DNA of 64,000 nucleotides from contig NZ_CP117520.1 of assembly GCF_028621895.1 (NCBI RefSeq), positions 806,001 through 870,000 on the forward strand. Reading direction: 5' to 3'. Source of the DNA: Acinetobacter sp. GSS19. Lineage in GTDB: Bacteria > Pseudomonadota > Gammaproteobacteria > Pseudomonadales > Moraxellaceae. Shown in pieces: positions 20,010-30,411 of this stretch; the stretch's first letter is position 1, and each line of letters begins with the position of its first letter. The notes under the pieces are model-generated. The model did not search any database. It saw only the letters and a list, made by a program, of their open reading frames with translations, and was not told the origin of the DNA. The position numbers were made by a program, and so were the translations under genes.

Positions 20010-20618
20010 ATGTTTATTAGTTTTGAAGGCACGGAAGGGGTCGGTAAAACCACTTTAATTCAAAAAATGTATCAGCATTTTTTAGCTCAGGGCCGGCAGG
20101 TGATTTTAACCCGAGAACCTGGGGGTACAGGACTGGCCGAGCAAATCCGTTCGCTGTTGTTAACGGTCAATGAGGCTGAAAAAATGTGTCCGGATACTGA
20201 GCTTTTGCTGATGTATGCGGCACGGGCACAACATATACAGCAGGTCATTTTACCTGCATTGACAGCCGGCCAGATCGTTTTATGCGACCGCTTTACGGAC
20301 GCCAGTTATGCCTATCAGTGTGCAGGGCGTGGTTTAAGCAAGGCTAAGCTGAATTTGCTGAACAGCAACTTTGTTGCGCAAATGCCGGATCTGACATTCT
20401 GGTTGGATGCCCCGATTGAAATGGGTATGGCCCGTGCGCGTGCACGCGGTGAGCTGGACCGTTTTGAACAGGAAAAAGTCAGTTTCTTTGAACGGGTACG
20501 TGCCGGTTATGCCGAGCTTCATCAACAAGATCCCATGCGTATTCAGAAGCTTGATGCGACGCAGCCACCTGATGCAGTGTTTGCTCAGGCATTGTCTGGC
20601 CTGAAAGAAAAGGCTTAA
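20010..20618 (+). CDS. tmk: Thymidylate kinase
   Basis: A 202-residue dTMP kinase. The P-loop is FEGTEGVGKTT, the DR motif DRFTDASYAYQ is near residue 92, and the LID region has ARARGELDRFEQE near residue 145. It provides dTDP for DNA synthesis. It lies 8 bases after mltG, the last gene of the pabC-mltG-tmk operon. Confidence 0.97.
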   Translation: MFISFEGTEGVGKTTLIQKMYQHFLAQGRQVILTREPGGTGLAEQIRSLLLTVNEAEKMCPDTELLLMYAARAQHIQQVILPALTAGQIVLCDRFTDASYAYQCAGRGLSKAKLNLLNSNFVAQMPDLTFWLDAPIEMGMARARARGELDRFEQEKVSFFERVRAGYAELHQQDPMRIQKLDATQPPDAVFAQALSGLKEKA

Positions 20619-20641
20619 CCGAAGTTAAGCCATTTGTGTTT

Positions 20642-22282
20642 TTAGGGGGTGTTCACGAGTGGTTGATCCACTTTAAAGTCGGGTGGAGTCAACACCGTCT
20701 TACGGATTTCCGGTGCCAGATCCGGGTAATCTAACGTGTAATGCAAGCCGCGCGATTCCTTGCGGCTCATGGCACAGCGTACAATCATTTCTGACACCAG
20801 TACCAGATTACGTAACTCAATCAGATTTTTGCTGACCTGATAATCCTGATAATACTCGTTGATTTCACGCTTCAACATTTCAATGCGGTGCAGGGCACGT
20901 TCCAGACGTTTAGTGGTCCGTACGATACCGACATAGTTCCACATGGTCGCGCGTAGCTCATCCCAGTTTTGCAGAATGACCACATCTTCATCCGGATTGG
21001 TCACTTGAGAATCGTCCCAGGCAGGTACGCTTGGGCAGTCAAAAGTCGGGTTGAATTTGCGTTGGATATCCTGTGCTGCACTCATCCCATAGACAAAACA
21101 TTCTAGCAGCGAGTTGCTGGCCATACGGTTGGCACCGTGCAGACCGGTATATGAGGTCTCACCAATCGCATATAACCCTGGAATATCGGTCTGGCTGTTT
21201 TCATCAACCACCACGCCACCACAGGTGTAGTGCGCCGCAGGAACCACCGGAATCATGTCTTTGGTAATATCGATACCGAGTTCAAGCAGGCGGGCATATA
21301 AGGTCGGGAAATGCTCGGTGATGAACTCTGCTGGTTTGTGGGTGATGTCCAGCCATACGTGGCGAATCCCCAGACGTTTGATTTCATAGTCGATGGCGCG
21401 TGCCACGATATCACGCGGTGCCAGTTCTGCACGCTCATCAAAACGCAGCATAAAGCGTTCGCCATCTGGCAGGCGTAAATAGGCTCCTTCACCACGCATC
21501 GCTTCCGTGATCAGGAAGGAACGTGCCTGCGGATGATAGAGACAGGTCGGGTGGAACTGGTTAAATTCCATATTGGCCACGCGGCAACCTGCACGCCATG
21601 CCATGGCAATCCCATCACCTGTGGCGATGTCTGGATTTGACGTGTAAAGATAGGCTTTCATGGCACCACCGCAAGCCAAGGCGGTAAATGGTGCGAGGAA
21701 AGTCTCGACTTCGCCATAATTTTCGTTCAGGGCATATAAACCCACGGCACGGTTTGCCTGATCTTTGAGACCTAGTTTATGTGTGGTAATCAGGTCAATT
21801 GCAATATAGTTTTCAAAAATGGTGATGTTTTTCTGTTCACGTGCGCGTTGTACCAGCGTCGTTGAAATGGCTTTGCCGGTTGCATCCGCAGAGTGGATGA
21901 TGCGGCGTTGCGAGTGACCCCCTTCGCGGGTGAGATGCAGTTGTGCATCTTCATCTAGCGTGAATTCCACACCATTTTGCAGTAAAAAGTCGACTGAAGG
22001 TTTACCACCTTCCACCGTGTGTCTGACGGCATCAAGTTCACACAGTTGTGCGCCTGCAATCATTGTGTCATCAATATGCTGTTGAATAGAGTCCGTTTCA
22101 TCTAGAACCGCGGCTACACCACCTTGCGCATAAAACGTACTGGCTTCCGTCAGAGGAGCTTTGGCCAAAACGGCAATGTTGTAATGTTGAGGTAACGATA
22201 AAGCGAGGCTTAAACCTGCACCGCCACTTCCCACAATGATCACGTCAAAGTGATGCGTAGTGCTTAGATTAGACATATCCAT
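20642..22282 (-). CDS. nadB: L-aspartate oxidase
   Basis: A 546-residue flavoenzyme that oxidises aspartate to iminoaspartate, the first step of de novo NAD synthesis. The FAD-binding motif [16 protein letters not shown] is near residue 15. The succinate-dehydrogenase-like active-site segments HPTCLYHP and [12 protein letters not shown], and [15 protein letters not shown] near residue 385, are present. The start may be ATG 22282 or ATG 22276. It converges with tmk. Confidence 0.96.
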   Translation of the reverse strand: MDMSNLSTTHHFDVIIVGSGGAGLSLALSLPQHYNIAVLAKAPLTEASTFYAQGGVAAVLDETDSIQQHIDDTMIAGAQLCELDAVRHTVEGGKPSVDFLLQNGVEFTLDEDAQLHLTREGGHSQRRIIHSADATGKAISTTLVQRAREQKNITIFENYIAIDLITTHKLGLKDQANRAVGLYALNENYGEVETFLAPFTALACGGAMKAYLYTSNPDIATGDGIAMAWRAGCRVANMEFNQFHPTCLYHPQARSFLITEAMRGEGAYLRLPDGERFMLRFDERAELAPRDIVARAIDYEIKRLGIRHVWLDITHKPAEFITEHFPTLYARLLELGIDITKDMIPVVPAAHYTCGGVVVDENSQTDIPGLYAIGETSYTGLHGANRMASNSLLECFVYGMSAAQDIQRKFNPTFDCPSVPAWDDSQVTNPDEDVVILQNWDELRATMWNYVGIVRTTKRLERALHRIEMLKREINEYYQDYQVSKNLIELRNLVLVSEMIVRCAMSRKESRGLHYTLDYPDLAPEIRKTVLTPPDFKVDQPLVNTP

Positions 22283-22487
22283 CAGCTAGTTTGAAAAAAG
22301 TTTGATAATGACACCCCTTTTTGCCTAAAAAGGCAAGAGTAAATGTAGCGAGAAGTCCATCGGAATTTCTGTTTATTATGATTTTTGTAACGATTTTATT
22401 AACATCTTGTTTTGTAGAAAATAATAAAACATAGTCATTACTATTCACAGAATAGCTGCTGAACAGTCTATTTTTTCCTCAAGTGAG

Positions 22488-23891
22488 ATGAATATAGGTT
22501 TGGGCGAAATGAAACATCGGTATTTACAACAAGGTCTTTATGCGGTTGCGTTGACGATGGGCACCGTGCATACACAGGCAGCCAGTCCAGTTGATTTTTC
22601 CAATCTGGTGGAGCAGGTCAGTCCTGCTGTGGTCAGTGTCAATGTCGTGAAAAAAATGTCGCAGGAAGAATTATTGCAACAGCAGGTTCCTGAAATACTG
22701 CGCCGTTTTTTTGGTAATCAGGTGATCATTCCGCAGCAGCCGATGCCTCAGGAAAAAACCGCTTACGGCAGTGCTTTTTTTATCAGTAAAGATGGTTACC
22801 TGCTGACCAATCACCACGTGGTCGAAGATGCGTCCCGTATCAGTATCATGCTGAATGACCGTCGGGAAATTGATGCCAAAGTTGTGGGGAGTGACCAGCG
22901 TACCGATGTGGCTTTACTCAAAGTCGAAGGCAATAATTTCCCGGAACTGCGTACGGGCGATGTCAATAAATTAAAAGTGGGTGAGCCAGTCTTGGCGATT
23001 GGTTCCCCGTTTGGTTTTGACTATTCGGCGTCGGCCGGCATTGTCAGTGCTAAATCCCGCAATATGTCGGGTGAAACCACCGTACCGTTTATTCAGACGG
23101 ATGTAGCCCTGAATCCGGGTAATTCAGGAGGGCCGCTCTTTAATCAGCGTGGGGAAGTGGTCGGGGTGAATTCCCGTATTTTTAGTGGCACGGGCGGCTA
23201 TATGGGCTTGTCATTTTCCATCCCGATTGATGTGGCAATGGATGTAGCCGAGCAGCTAAAAACCAAAGGCAAAGTGACGCGTTCCTACTTGGGGGTGAAT
23301 CTGCAGGACATTGACCGTAATTTGGCAGAAGCTTATAAACTTTCCAAACCTGAAGGTTCGCTTATTACGCAGGTGACACCAAATTCCCCAGCCGCACAAG
23401 CGGGATTAAGAGCAGGAGACGTGATCTTAAAATACAATGGTAACCCTATTTCACGGACCTCAGAGCTGCTCAATTACTTGAACCGTTCAGTTCCGAAACA
23501 AAGCATCAGTCTGGAAATTTTACGTGATGATAAAATTCGCCAGCTATCGGCCACTTTGACTTCGGCACCTGATGAAACCCCAGCGACTGCAGGTTCAGCC
23601 AGCCAGAAACAGGGACCAGTCCTTGGGATGACCATTCGCACGTTAAGCGAAGCCGAGCGGGCACAATTGGAAGTTGAAGGGGGAATTTTGGTTCAGGAGG
23701 TGAGCCGAGGGGGATTGGCTGCGTTGTCTAGAATCATGCCGGGCGATGTCATCACCCATGTGAACGGTACAGCCGTACGCAATGTCCAAGAATTTGCCCG
23801 AATGGTTTCTGCACTGAACAAAAACACTGTGGCGCGTGTTTCTTTGATCCGACAGGGCTCTCGTGCGATTTTAGGCTTGCGCATGCAATAA
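22488..23891 (+). CDS. Deg/HtrA (Do-type) periplasmic serine protease
   Basis: A 467-residue secreted protease and chaperone for misfolded envelope proteins. The catalytic triad is seen as His in LTNHHVVEDA, Asp in RTDVALLKV and Ser in NPGNSGGPLF. Two PDZ domains follow (about residues 265-360 and 385-465). Start choice: ATG 22509 (MKHRYLQQG) gives a neat signal peptide ending HTQA, while ATG 22488 adds seven residues with AAGTGAG close by. It may correspond to mucD or degP. A strong terminator follows. Confidence 0.9.
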   Translation: MNIGLGEMKHRYLQQGLYAVALTMGTVHTQAASPVDFSNLVEQVSPAVVSVNVVKKMSQEELLQQQVPEILRRFFGNQVIIPQQPMPQEKTAYGSAFFISKDGYLLTNHHVVEDASRISIMLNDRREIDAKVVGSDQRTDVALLKVEGNNFPELRTGDVNKLKVGEPVLAIGSPFGFDYSASAGIVSAKSRNMSGETTVPFIQTDVALNPGNSGGPLFNQRGEVVGVNSRIFSGTGGYMGLSFSIPIDVAMDVAEQLKTKGKVTRSYLGVNLQDIDRNLAEAYKLSKPEGSLITQVTPNSPAAQAGLRAGDVILKYNGNPISRTSELLNYLNRSVPKQSISLEILRDDKIRQLSATLTSAPDETPATAGSASQKQGPVLGMTIRTLSEAERAQLEVEGGILVQEVSRGGLAALSRIMPGDVITHVNGTAVRNVQEFARMVSALNKNTVARVSLIRQGSRAILGLRMQ

Positions 23892-23906
23892 GCCTGAATG
23901 AATTAT

Positions 23907-23936
23907 AAAAAACCACTCATTGAGAGTGGTTTTTTC
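23907..23936 (+). terminator. Intrinsic terminator of the Deg protease gene
   Basis: AAACCACTC and GAGTGGTTT form a stem with a short loop, followed by a T-run just after the stop codon. Confidence 0.9.
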
Positions 23937-24039
23937 TTTTAATACTAGGGTTTCTCTATTTTTTTACATACACTGTAGAGTCGAATCGGCGGCTGTTTTA
24001 TTTGGGCTGTGAGATCTGTTCTTTCTACATCAGGGAAAT

Positions 24040-24507
24040 GTGAGTGTGAGTACGATTTTTGATCTCCAAATCACCGTGCAACCAGAACATATCGATGCTT
24101 TAGGGCATGTGAATAATGTGGTGTATATGCAGTGGATGCAGCAAGTGGCTGGAGCGCATATCAATCAGCTGGGTTTGGGGTTGAAACAGTATCTGGAATT
24201 AAAACATGCAATGGTGGCTGTGGAACATCATGTGCAGTACCGTAAGCCTGCTTTTGTTGGAGAGCGGTTGATTCTGCGAACCTGGCTGAGTGATTTAAAT
24301 GCCTTATATTCAACTCGGCAGTATGTTTTTTATCGCCCGCAGGATCAGGCAGTTGTGTTTGTAGGGAATACCAAATGGGCCTGTGTCGAGATTGCGAGTG
24401 GACGTTCCAAACGTATGTCCCCCACCTTTACTCAGGCTTATCAGCCGCTTGTAGCTGAGCTAAACCCAATGGATTTTTCCCAATGCTATCTGGCTGAAGC
24501 CAAATAA
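24040..24507 (+). CDS. Hot-dog fold acyl-CoA thioesterase
   Basis: A 155-residue 4HBT/YbgC-like thioesterase. The catalytic Asp lies in HIDALGHVNNVVYMQW near residue 20, the usual acid-turn-helix motif of the family. It probably hydrolyses an acyl-CoA; the acyl chain cannot be inferred. It starts with GTG 24040 after AGGGA, with a second GTG two codons later. It stands alone between the Deg protease and lepA. Confidence 0.82.
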   Translation: MSVSTIFDLQITVQPEHIDALGHVNNVVYMQWMQQVAGAHINQLGLGLKQYLELKHAMVAVEHHVQYRKPAFVGERLILRTWLSDLNALYSTRQYVFYRPQDQAVVFVGNTKWACVEIASGRSKRMSPTFTQAYQPLVAELNPMDFSQCYLAEAK

Positions 24508-24591
24508 GCTGATGCTTTGCTATGTTTTTAAAAATCCGGCAGAAACACCCAACACTACGATTATTTTGGATACTTTAAAAAAACCATCTGC

Positions 24592-24652
24592 TATAATCGC
24601 AGCCAATTTCTTTGTCAGCTTTTGCTATGTAGCAGTCCAGTTCTGCATAGCG
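24592..24652 (+). promoter_or_regulatory. lepA promoter and leader hairpin
   Basis: A perfect -10 box TATAAT lies at 24592-24597. The leader then has a stem of GCTAT/ATAGC and GCAG/CTGC around TCCAGTT (24622-24652) with a three-base bulge, ending about 23 bases before the lepA start. No convincing -35 at standard spacing was seen. Confidence 0.5.
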
Positions 24653-24675
24653 CACGATATTCTTTAAGGTAGCCC

Positions 24676-26493
24676 ATGGCGCAAGCTAAAAAATCTGTTG
24701 ATATCAAAAATATACGTAACTTCTCGATCATTGCGCATATCGACCATGGAAAGTCGACACTTGCTGACCGCTTTATTCAAACCTGTGGTGGCTTGCAAGC
24801 TCGTGAGATGCAGGCACAGGTTCTGGACTCCATGGAGCTTGAACGCGAACGCGGCATTACCATTAAAGCCGCTTCTGTGACTTTGTATTATCAGCACCCG
24901 AATGGTCAGGAATATCAGCTGAACTTCATTGATACACCGGGACACGTAGACTTTTCCTATGAAGTTTCACGTTCATTAGCTGCTTGTGAAGGGGCTTTGC
25001 TCGTAGTCGATGCTGCGCAGGGTGTAGAAGCACAATCAGTGGCTAACTGCTATACCGCGATTGAGCAGGGACTTGAAGTTCTTCCTGTGCTCAACAAGAT
25101 TGACTTGCCACAGGCAGAACCGGAACGTGTCATTCATGAGATTGAAGAAATCATCGGGATAGAAGCAACACATGCACCGACCTGTTCGGCAAAAACAGGT
25201 TTGGGTATTGATACCGTACTGGAAACGTTGGTGGATGTGATTCCTGCACCAGAAGGTGACCGTGAGGCTCCGTTGCAAGCCCTGATTGTAGATTCATGGT
25301 TTGATAACTACCTAGGGGTCGTCTCACTGGTACGGATCAAGCAGGGTCGTATCCGTAAGGGTGACAAGATGCTGGTGAAATCAACCGGTCAAACCCATTT
25401 GGTGACATCGGTAGGTATCTTTAATCCAAAACATACTGAAACTGACTTGCTCGAAGCTGGTGAAGTAGGCTTTGTGATTGCCGGTATTAAAGACATCTTT
25501 GGTGCGCCAGTCGGTGATACCATTACCTTGTCCACCACACCTGAAGTTGCGACATTGCCTGGTTTTAAAAAGGTTAAGCCGCAGGTCTATGCAGGCTTAT
25601 TCCCAATTGATGCCAGTGATTTTGAACCGTTCCGTGAAGCGCTACAAAAACTGCAAATCAACGACTCGGCCTTGTTTTTTGAACCGGAAAGCTCTGATGC
25701 ACTAGGCTTTGGCTTCCGTTGTGGTTTCTTGGGCATGTTGCACATGGAAATCGTTCAGGAACGTCTAGAGCGTGAATATGATCTGGATCTGATTACCTCA
25801 GCACCTACGGTTGTGTATGAAGCACTGACCAAAGCGGGTGAAACCATTTATATCGACAGTCCATCGAAAATGCCGGAAGGTGGTACGGTCGAAGATTTAC
25901 GTGAACCGATTGCCGAGTGTCATATTCTGGTGCCGCAGGAATATTTAGGTAACGTGATGACCTTATGTATCGAGCGTCGTGGCGTACAGAAGGACATGAA
26001 GTTCTTGGGTAACCAGGTTTCGATTACCTTTGAAATTCCAATGGCAGAAGTGGTCATGGATTTCTTCGATCGCTTGAAATCTTGTTCACGTGGTTTTGCT
26101 TCACTGGATTATAACTTTGTGCGTTTTGAAAGTTCGAATCTGGTGAAGGTGGATGTCTTGATCAATGGCGACAAAGTGGATGCCTTGGCGATGATCTGTC
26201 ACCGCAATGATGCGCGTCACCGTGGTATTGCATTGGTTGAAAAAATGAAAGACCTTATTCCACGTCAGATGTTCGATGTGGCGATTCAGGCGGCGATTGG
26301 GGCACAAATTATTGCCCGTTCAACCGTAAAAGCGATGCGTAAAAACGTTCTGGCGAAATGTTATGGTGGGGACGTATCACGTAAGAAAAAACTGCTTTCG
26401 AAGCAGAAAGAAGGTAAGAAACGCATGAAACAGGTGGGTAGTGTTGAAATCCCACAAGAAGCGTTCCTGGCTGTGTTGAAAGTAGAACGATAA
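24676..26493 (+). CDS. lepA: Elongation factor 4 (back-translocating GTPase)
   Basis: A 605-residue translational GTPase. G1 is [13 protein letters not shown], the switch region GITIKAAS, G3 [12 protein letters not shown], and G4 NKIDLPQAE. The C-terminus is the LepA-specific domain ([20 protein letters not shown]). It acts on stalled or late-stage ribosomes. It heads the cluster with lepB, the usual arrangement. Confidence 0.98.
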   Translation: MAQAKKSVDIKNIRNFSIIAHIDHGKSTLADRFIQTCGGLQAREMQAQVLDSMELERERGITIKAASVTLYYQHPNGQEYQLNFIDTPGHVDFSYEVSRSLAACEGALLVVDAAQGVEAQSVANCYTAIEQGLEVLPVLNKIDLPQAEPERVIHEIEEIIGIEATHAPTCSAKTGLGIDTVLETLVDVIPAPEGDREAPLQALIVDSWFDNYLGVVSLVRIKQGRIRKGDKMLVKSTGQTHLVTSVGIFNPKHTETDLLEAGEVGFVIAGIKDIFGAPVGDTITLSTTPEVATLPGFKKVKPQVYAGLFPIDASDFEPFREALQKLQINDSALFFEPESSDALGFGFRCGFLGMLHMEIVQERLEREYDLDLITSAPTVVYEALTKAGETIYIDSPSKMPEGGTVEDLREPIAECHILVPQEYLGNVMTLCIERRGVQKDMKFLGNQVSITFEIPMAEVVMDFFDRLKSCSRGFASLDYNFVRFESSNLVKVDVLINGDKVDALAMICHRNDARHRGIALVEKMKDLIPRQMFDVAIQAAIGAQIIARSTVKAMRKNVLAKCYGGDVSRKKKLLSKQKEGKKRMKQVGSVEIPQEAFLAVLKVER

Positions 26494-26514
26494 TAAATAG
26501 AGGTCATTTCGCCC

Positions 26515-27342
26515 ATGGATTTTGATTTTAATTTAATCCTCGTACCGGCCACATTGCTGTTTTTCTTGTTGTGGTTGCTGGATAAGCTGGTGTTGAAACA
26601 GCGTAAAACCCGCGGACGAGGCAACGAGAATTTTATCATTACCTGGGCCTATGATTTCTGGCCGGTGCTAGCGGTCGTACTGGTGCTGCGCTCATTTTTC
26701 TATGAGCCGTTTAATATCCCATCAGATTCCATGGTTCCCACCTTGGAAACCGGTGATTTTATTTTGGTGAATAAATATAATTACGGGATTCGTTTGCCGA
26801 TCGTAAATACCAAGGTGATTGAAGTGGGCGCTCCGGAGCGTGGTGATGTGGTGGTGTTCCGTTATCCACCGCAACCGAGCATTAGTTACATCAAGCGTAT
26901 TGTGGGTTTGCCCGGGGATCATATTGTTTATGATCATGGTCAGTTGAGCATTAATGGCCAGAAAGTGCCTAAAGTGTCCGTTGAGTTTAGCCGTGTTAAA
27001 GATGCTTTGGATACACCAACCTCAATTTATCATAAAGAAACTTTAGGTCGGCACACCTTTACCATGCGTGAACTAGAAGGGGTAAATGTGGCGCAACAGG
27101 CACCTTTCCTGAACACCATTGAAAATGGTAAATATTCCAGTGAAAATGGCTTATATTGGGAAGTCAAGGTTCCGGCAGGCCACTATTTTGCTATGGGCGA
27201 TAACCGTGACCAGAGTGCGGATAGCCGTTTCTGGGGATTTGTACCGGAACAAAATCTTACCGGTCGTGCCGTTTATATCTGGATGCATAAGGAACCAGGT
27301 TTTAAACTGCCGTCATTTAGCCGTAATGGCCAGATTGATTAA
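26515..27342 (+). CDS. lepB: Signal peptidase I
   Basis: A 275-residue inner-membrane protease that removes signal peptides. Two N-terminal membrane segments (about residues 8-24 and 44-62) precede the catalytic domain. The catalytic Ser lies in IPSDSMVPTLETGD near residue 70, the Lys in YIKRIVGLPGDH near residue 126, and the GDNRDQSADSR box near residue 228. GAGGT precedes the ATG. It lies 21 bases after lepA. Confidence 0.97.
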   Translation: MDFDFNLILVPATLLFFLLWLLDKLVLKQRKTRGRGNENFIITWAYDFWPVLAVVLVLRSFFYEPFNIPSDSMVPTLETGDFILVNKYNYGIRLPIVNTKVIEVGAPERGDVVVFRYPPQPSISYIKRIVGLPGDHIVYDHGQLSINGQKVPKVSVEFSRVKDALDTPTSIYHKETLGRHTFTMRELEGVNVAQQAPFLNTIENGKYSSENGLYWEVKVPAGHYFAMGDNRDQSADSRFWGFVPEQNLTGRAVYIWMHKEPGFKLPSFSRNGQID

Positions 27343-27362
27343 ACTACGATGGATAATAAAAA

Positions 27363-27743
27363 ATGCGTAAAGCTCAACAAGGTGTATCAGTTATAGGGGT
27401 TTTATTGGCGGTCATCCTGTTTGCTATTGTTGCTAAGGCAGCTTTAGCCATTTGGCCTGCTTATTGGGACGATCGGGTGATCAATAAAGAAATTGAGGAT
27501 GTATTGAAAAATAATCCGATTACCATGAAATCTTTTGAATTCGAGTCTAAAATGGATCAGCAATTAAGCATGAATAATATCCGTGACTTGAAGATTAAAG
27601 ACATAACCCAAGTACAAAATGCGGGTGGTCTGGAAGTGAAGAAAAAGTACGAAGTAAGAAAGCCTTTCTTGCTGAATATCGATTTAGTGTTAACGTTCGA
27701 GAAAGATTTTGATCAAAGGTTCGTCCAAAGTCAGAGTAAGTGA
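27363..27743 (+). CDS. DUF4845 membrane protein
   Basis: A 126-residue protein with one N-terminal membrane helix (about residues 7-29, VSVIGVLLAVILFAIVAKAAL) and a small outer domain with EIEDVLKNNP and a basic KKKYEVRKPF. It is the DUF4845 protein regularly found between lepB and rnc in gammaproteobacteria. Its function is unknown, though the context suggests an envelope role tied to LepB. Its 3' end overlaps the proposed rnc start by 35 bases. Confidence 0.88.
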   Translation: MRKAQQGVSVIGVLLAVILFAIVAKAALAIWPAYWDDRVINKEIEDVLKNNPITMKSFEFESKMDQQLSMNNIRDLKIKDITQVQNAGGLEVKKKYEVRKPFLLNIDLVLTFEKDFDQRFVQSQSK

Positions 27744-28407
27744 TCCGCGCTTACCCAGCCGTATCGGTTATCAATTCAAGCAACCCGAGCTGCTCCAGCT
27801 TGCCCTGACACACCGATCGGTCAGTCACAAACACAACTATGAGCGCCTAGAGTTTCTAGGCGATTCATTATTAGGCATGATCATTGCCAATCACCTTTAC
27901 CATGCTTATCCGCATGAAAATGAAGGGCGTCTGACCCGTATGCGGGCAACGCTTGTACGGCAAGAAACTCTGGGTAAAATTGCAACCGATTTGAAACTTG
28001 GGCCGTGTTTAATACTCAGTACCGGTGAGTTGAAATCAGGTGGCCACCATCGTGAATCAATTCTCGCCGATACCGTGGAAGCAATTATTGGGGCCATTTA
28101 TCTTGATTGTTATGATTTAAGTAGCTTGCAAAAAATTGTTCTAAAATGGTATGAGCCCTATTTAGAACATATTGAACCCACTGATCAATTGAAAGATCCA
28201 AAATCACGCTTGCAGGAATATCTGCAGGCACGTAAAAAGCCATTACCGATCTATGAAGTGGTTGATATTCAAGGTGATGCACCGAATCAACACTTTAAAG
28301 TTGAATGTCGAGTCGAAGGGCTTTCCGTATTCAATGGTGAAGGTTCCAGCCGTCGATTTGCTGAACAGACAGCAGCGGCGGAAATTTTAAAACTTTTGGA
28401 GCAGTAG
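27709..28407 (+). CDS. rnc: Ribonuclease III
   Basis: A 232-residue double-strand-specific endoribonuclease that processes rRNA and mRNA. The RNase III signature YERLEFLGDSLLGM is near residue 45, and the acidic catalytic residues include the conserved ADTVEAIIGAIYLD segment. The C-terminal dsRNA-binding domain (KDPKSRLQEYLQ onward) is complete. No ATG or GTG is available near the conserved N-terminus, so the start is taken as TTG 27709, inside the DUF4845 gene; GAGAAAG lies just upstream. era begins 6 bases after its stop. Confidence 0.95.
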   Translation: MIKGSSKVRVSDPRLPSRIGYQFKQPELLQLALTHRSVSHKHNYERLEFLGDSLLGMIIANHLYHAYPHENEGRLTRMRATLVRQETLGKIATDLKLGPCLILSTGELKSGGHHRESILADTVEAIIGAIYLDCYDLSSLQKIVLKWYEPYLEHIEPTDQLKDPKSRLQEYLQARKKPLPIYEVVDIQGDAPNQHFKVECRVEGLSVFNGEGSSRRFAEQTAAAEILKLLEQ

Positions 28408-28413
28408 TCTGCC

Positions 28414-29442
28414 ATGTCAAATCATTCCGATCACATCGATGCTGATCACGAGCCGTCTAATGACAGCAATAACCTGATTAACCAGTTCTTTAGTGAACAG
28501 GGTACAGAAATCCCATCTGACTTTCGCAGTGGTTTCGTTGCGATTGTGGGACGTCCGAACGTAGGCAAGTCTACGTTAATGAACCACTTGTTGGGACAAA
28601 AACTTTCTATTACTTCACGTAAGCCTCAAACCACTCGACATAAAATTGTCGGGATTGATTCGCGTGAAAAGTCTCAGGCGGTATTTGTTGATACCCCAGG
28701 GATGCACAAAAAAGAAGTGCGTGCCATCAATAAAATGATGAACCGTGCAGCACACTCCGCACTGCGTGATGTCAATCTGGTTCTGTTTGTTGTGGATGCA
28801 CAAAAGTGGACGCAGAATGATGAGCTGGTACTGGAAAAACTGCGTAATGCGGAAATGCCGGTGATTCTGGTCATTAACAAACTGGATACCCTTGAAAATA
28901 AAAATATGGCACTACCTTTGATCCAGGAACGTGCCAAGCTCATGAACTTCGCTGAGATCGTTCCGGTTTCTGCTTTGCGCGGTGCCAATCTCGAACATTT
29001 ACGCGACACGATTGAGCGTTATTTGCCATTCCAGCCACCGTTGTATTCATTTGACCAGATTACAGATCGCTCAGAGCGTTTCCTTGCCTCAGAAATCATC
29101 CGTGAAAAGATCATGCGTCAATTGGGTGAAGAGCTGCCTTATGATTTAACGGTACAAATCGAATCGTTTAAAACTGAAGAGGCAGTGTTAAATGAAAAAA
29201 CCGGTCGCATGAAAGCACCCTGTACCTATATTGACGCCACTATTTTTGTGGATCGTCCAGGTCAGAAAGCGATTGTCATTGGTGAGAAGGGCGCGAAACT
29301 GAAACGTATCGGGATGGATGCACGTGCGGACATGGAAAAAATGTTCGAGCAGAAAATCATGCTGACACTCTGGGTGAAAGTCAAAGGTGGCTGGTCGGAT
29401 GACGAGCGTGCCTTGAAAAGTTTAGGTTATAGTGATATCTAA
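28414..29442 (+). CDS. era: GTPase Era
   Basis: A 342-residue GTPase that binds 16S rRNA for 30S assembly. G1 GRPNVGKSTLMNHLLG is near residue 46, G3 DTPGMHKK and G4 NKLDTLEN follow, and a KH domain with GEKGAKLKRIG lies near residue 290. An acidic, poorly conserved N-terminal extension of about 38 residues (DHIDADHEPSND) makes it longer than E. coli Era at about 301. It is co-transcribed with rnc. Confidence 0.97.
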   Translation: MSNHSDHIDADHEPSNDSNNLINQFFSEQGTEIPSDFRSGFVAIVGRPNVGKSTLMNHLLGQKLSITSRKPQTTRHKIVGIDSREKSQAVFVDTPGMHKKEVRAINKMMNRAAHSALRDVNLVLFVVDAQKWTQNDELVLEKLRNAEMPVILVINKLDTLENKNMALPLIQERAKLMNFAEIVPVSALRGANLEHLRDTIERYLPFQPPLYSFDQITDRSERFLASEIIREKIMRQLGEELPYDLTVQIESFKTEEAVLNEKTGRMKAPCTYIDATIFVDRPGQKAIVIGEKGAKLKRIGMDARADMEKMFEQKIMLTLWVKVKGGWSDDERALKSLGYSDI

Positions 29443-29464
29443 ACCTTAACAGAGTGGTGATCAC

Positions 29465-29677
29465 ATGATTATATTCAAAATCATGACTGTGCTCAGTTGT
29501 GTGATGCTGTTGCAGGGATGTATTTATAAAGTGGTCACCGTTCCAGTCGGAATTGCCTATAAAACCACCAAAGGTGTAGTCAAAGGGACTGCAATCGTGG
29601 TGGGTGCTGTCATCCCTGACGGGGAGGATGACGATGGAAAAAACAAAGATGATGAAGATGCTCAGCAGGATGACTAA
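29465..29677 (+). CDS. Small lipoprotein with acidic tail
   Basis: A 70-residue protein with a lipoprotein signal (lipobox LLQGC, Cys19), a short hydrophobic middle (GVVKGTAIVVGAVIP) and a very acidic C-terminus (DGEDDDGKNKDDEDAQQDD). It probably lies in the inner or outer membrane after lipidation. It resembles small Acinetobacter lipoproteins of unknown function. It sits between era and recO with gaps of 22 and 6 bases, so is part of the same transcript. Confidence 0.78.
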   Translation: MIIFKIMTVLSCVMLLQGCIYKVVTVPVGIAYKTTKGVVKGTAIVVGAVIPDGEDDDGKNKDDEDAQQDD

Positions 29678-29683
29678 ACGCAG

Positions 29684-30397
29684 ATGATGCGCAATCAGAG
29701 CTTGCATGGTTATCTGATCCATTCCCGTAAATATCGTGAACGCAGTTACATTGTGCATCTGTTTACCCAGGAATATGGGCGAATCGATGGTGTACTCAGG
29801 CAGACACCTCCACCGCAATATCAACCTATCCGGGTACAAGCCAGTGGTAAAAGTGAGCTGAAGAACTTTAGCCAGCTGGAAACCATGCATCAGCCAGTTT
29901 TTTTTGCGGGTGATGCCTTTTTTGCCGGATTTTATCTGAATGAACTTCTACTGCGTTTGTGTCCTCTAGAAGAACCCATGCCGGAAACATTTGCGCAATA
30001 TCATGTTGCGGTCTCTCAGCTGCAACAATTGTCTGCTCATATTCAACCGGATATTTTTTTACGTCAGATTCTGCGGCGTTTTGAGCATGTGCTGTTACAA
30101 GAGCTCGGATATGCACTCGATTTTCAATATGATGCGCAGCGGGAACTGATCCAGCCTGAACGGCATTATCAATTTCATCTGAGTGAAGGCTTTGTACCAG
30201 TTCATGCTCAGACACATGCTGCACTCTCGGGGCATTTAATCCAATCCATGCAAGATGCAGTATCTGAGCCGGAATTTAACGCGCAGCAGCTGCAATTATT
30301 GGGTAAACTTTACCGGCAAATGATCACGTCACTTTTAGGCGACCGGCCTCTTAAAAGTCGACAGTTGTGGATTCAACATCTTCCTACTCAATCGTAA
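29684..30397 (+). CDS. recO: DNA repair protein RecO
   Basis: A 237-residue RecFOR-pathway protein that loads RecA onto SSB-coated DNA. The N-terminal OB-fold starts [23 protein letters not shown] in two stretches with an EYGRIDGV turn, and the helical C-terminus follows. The zinc-finger Cys seen in some RecO proteins are absent, as in most gammaproteobacteria. It may start at ATG 29684 or ATG 29687. The pdxJ frame begins shortly after the stop. Confidence 0.92.
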   Translation: MMRNQSLHGYLIHSRKYRERSYIVHLFTQEYGRIDGVLRQTPPPQYQPIRVQASGKSELKNFSQLETMHQPVFFAGDAFFAGFYLNELLLRLCPLEEPMPETFAQYHVAVSQLQQLSAHIQPDIFLRQILRRFEHVLLQELGYALDFQYDAQRELIQPERHYQFHLSEGFVPVHAQTHAALSGHLIQSMQDAVSEPEFNAQQLQLLGKLYRQMITSLLGDRPLKSRQLWIQHLPTQS

Positions 30398-30411
30398 CTG
30401 AGGAAATTTTT

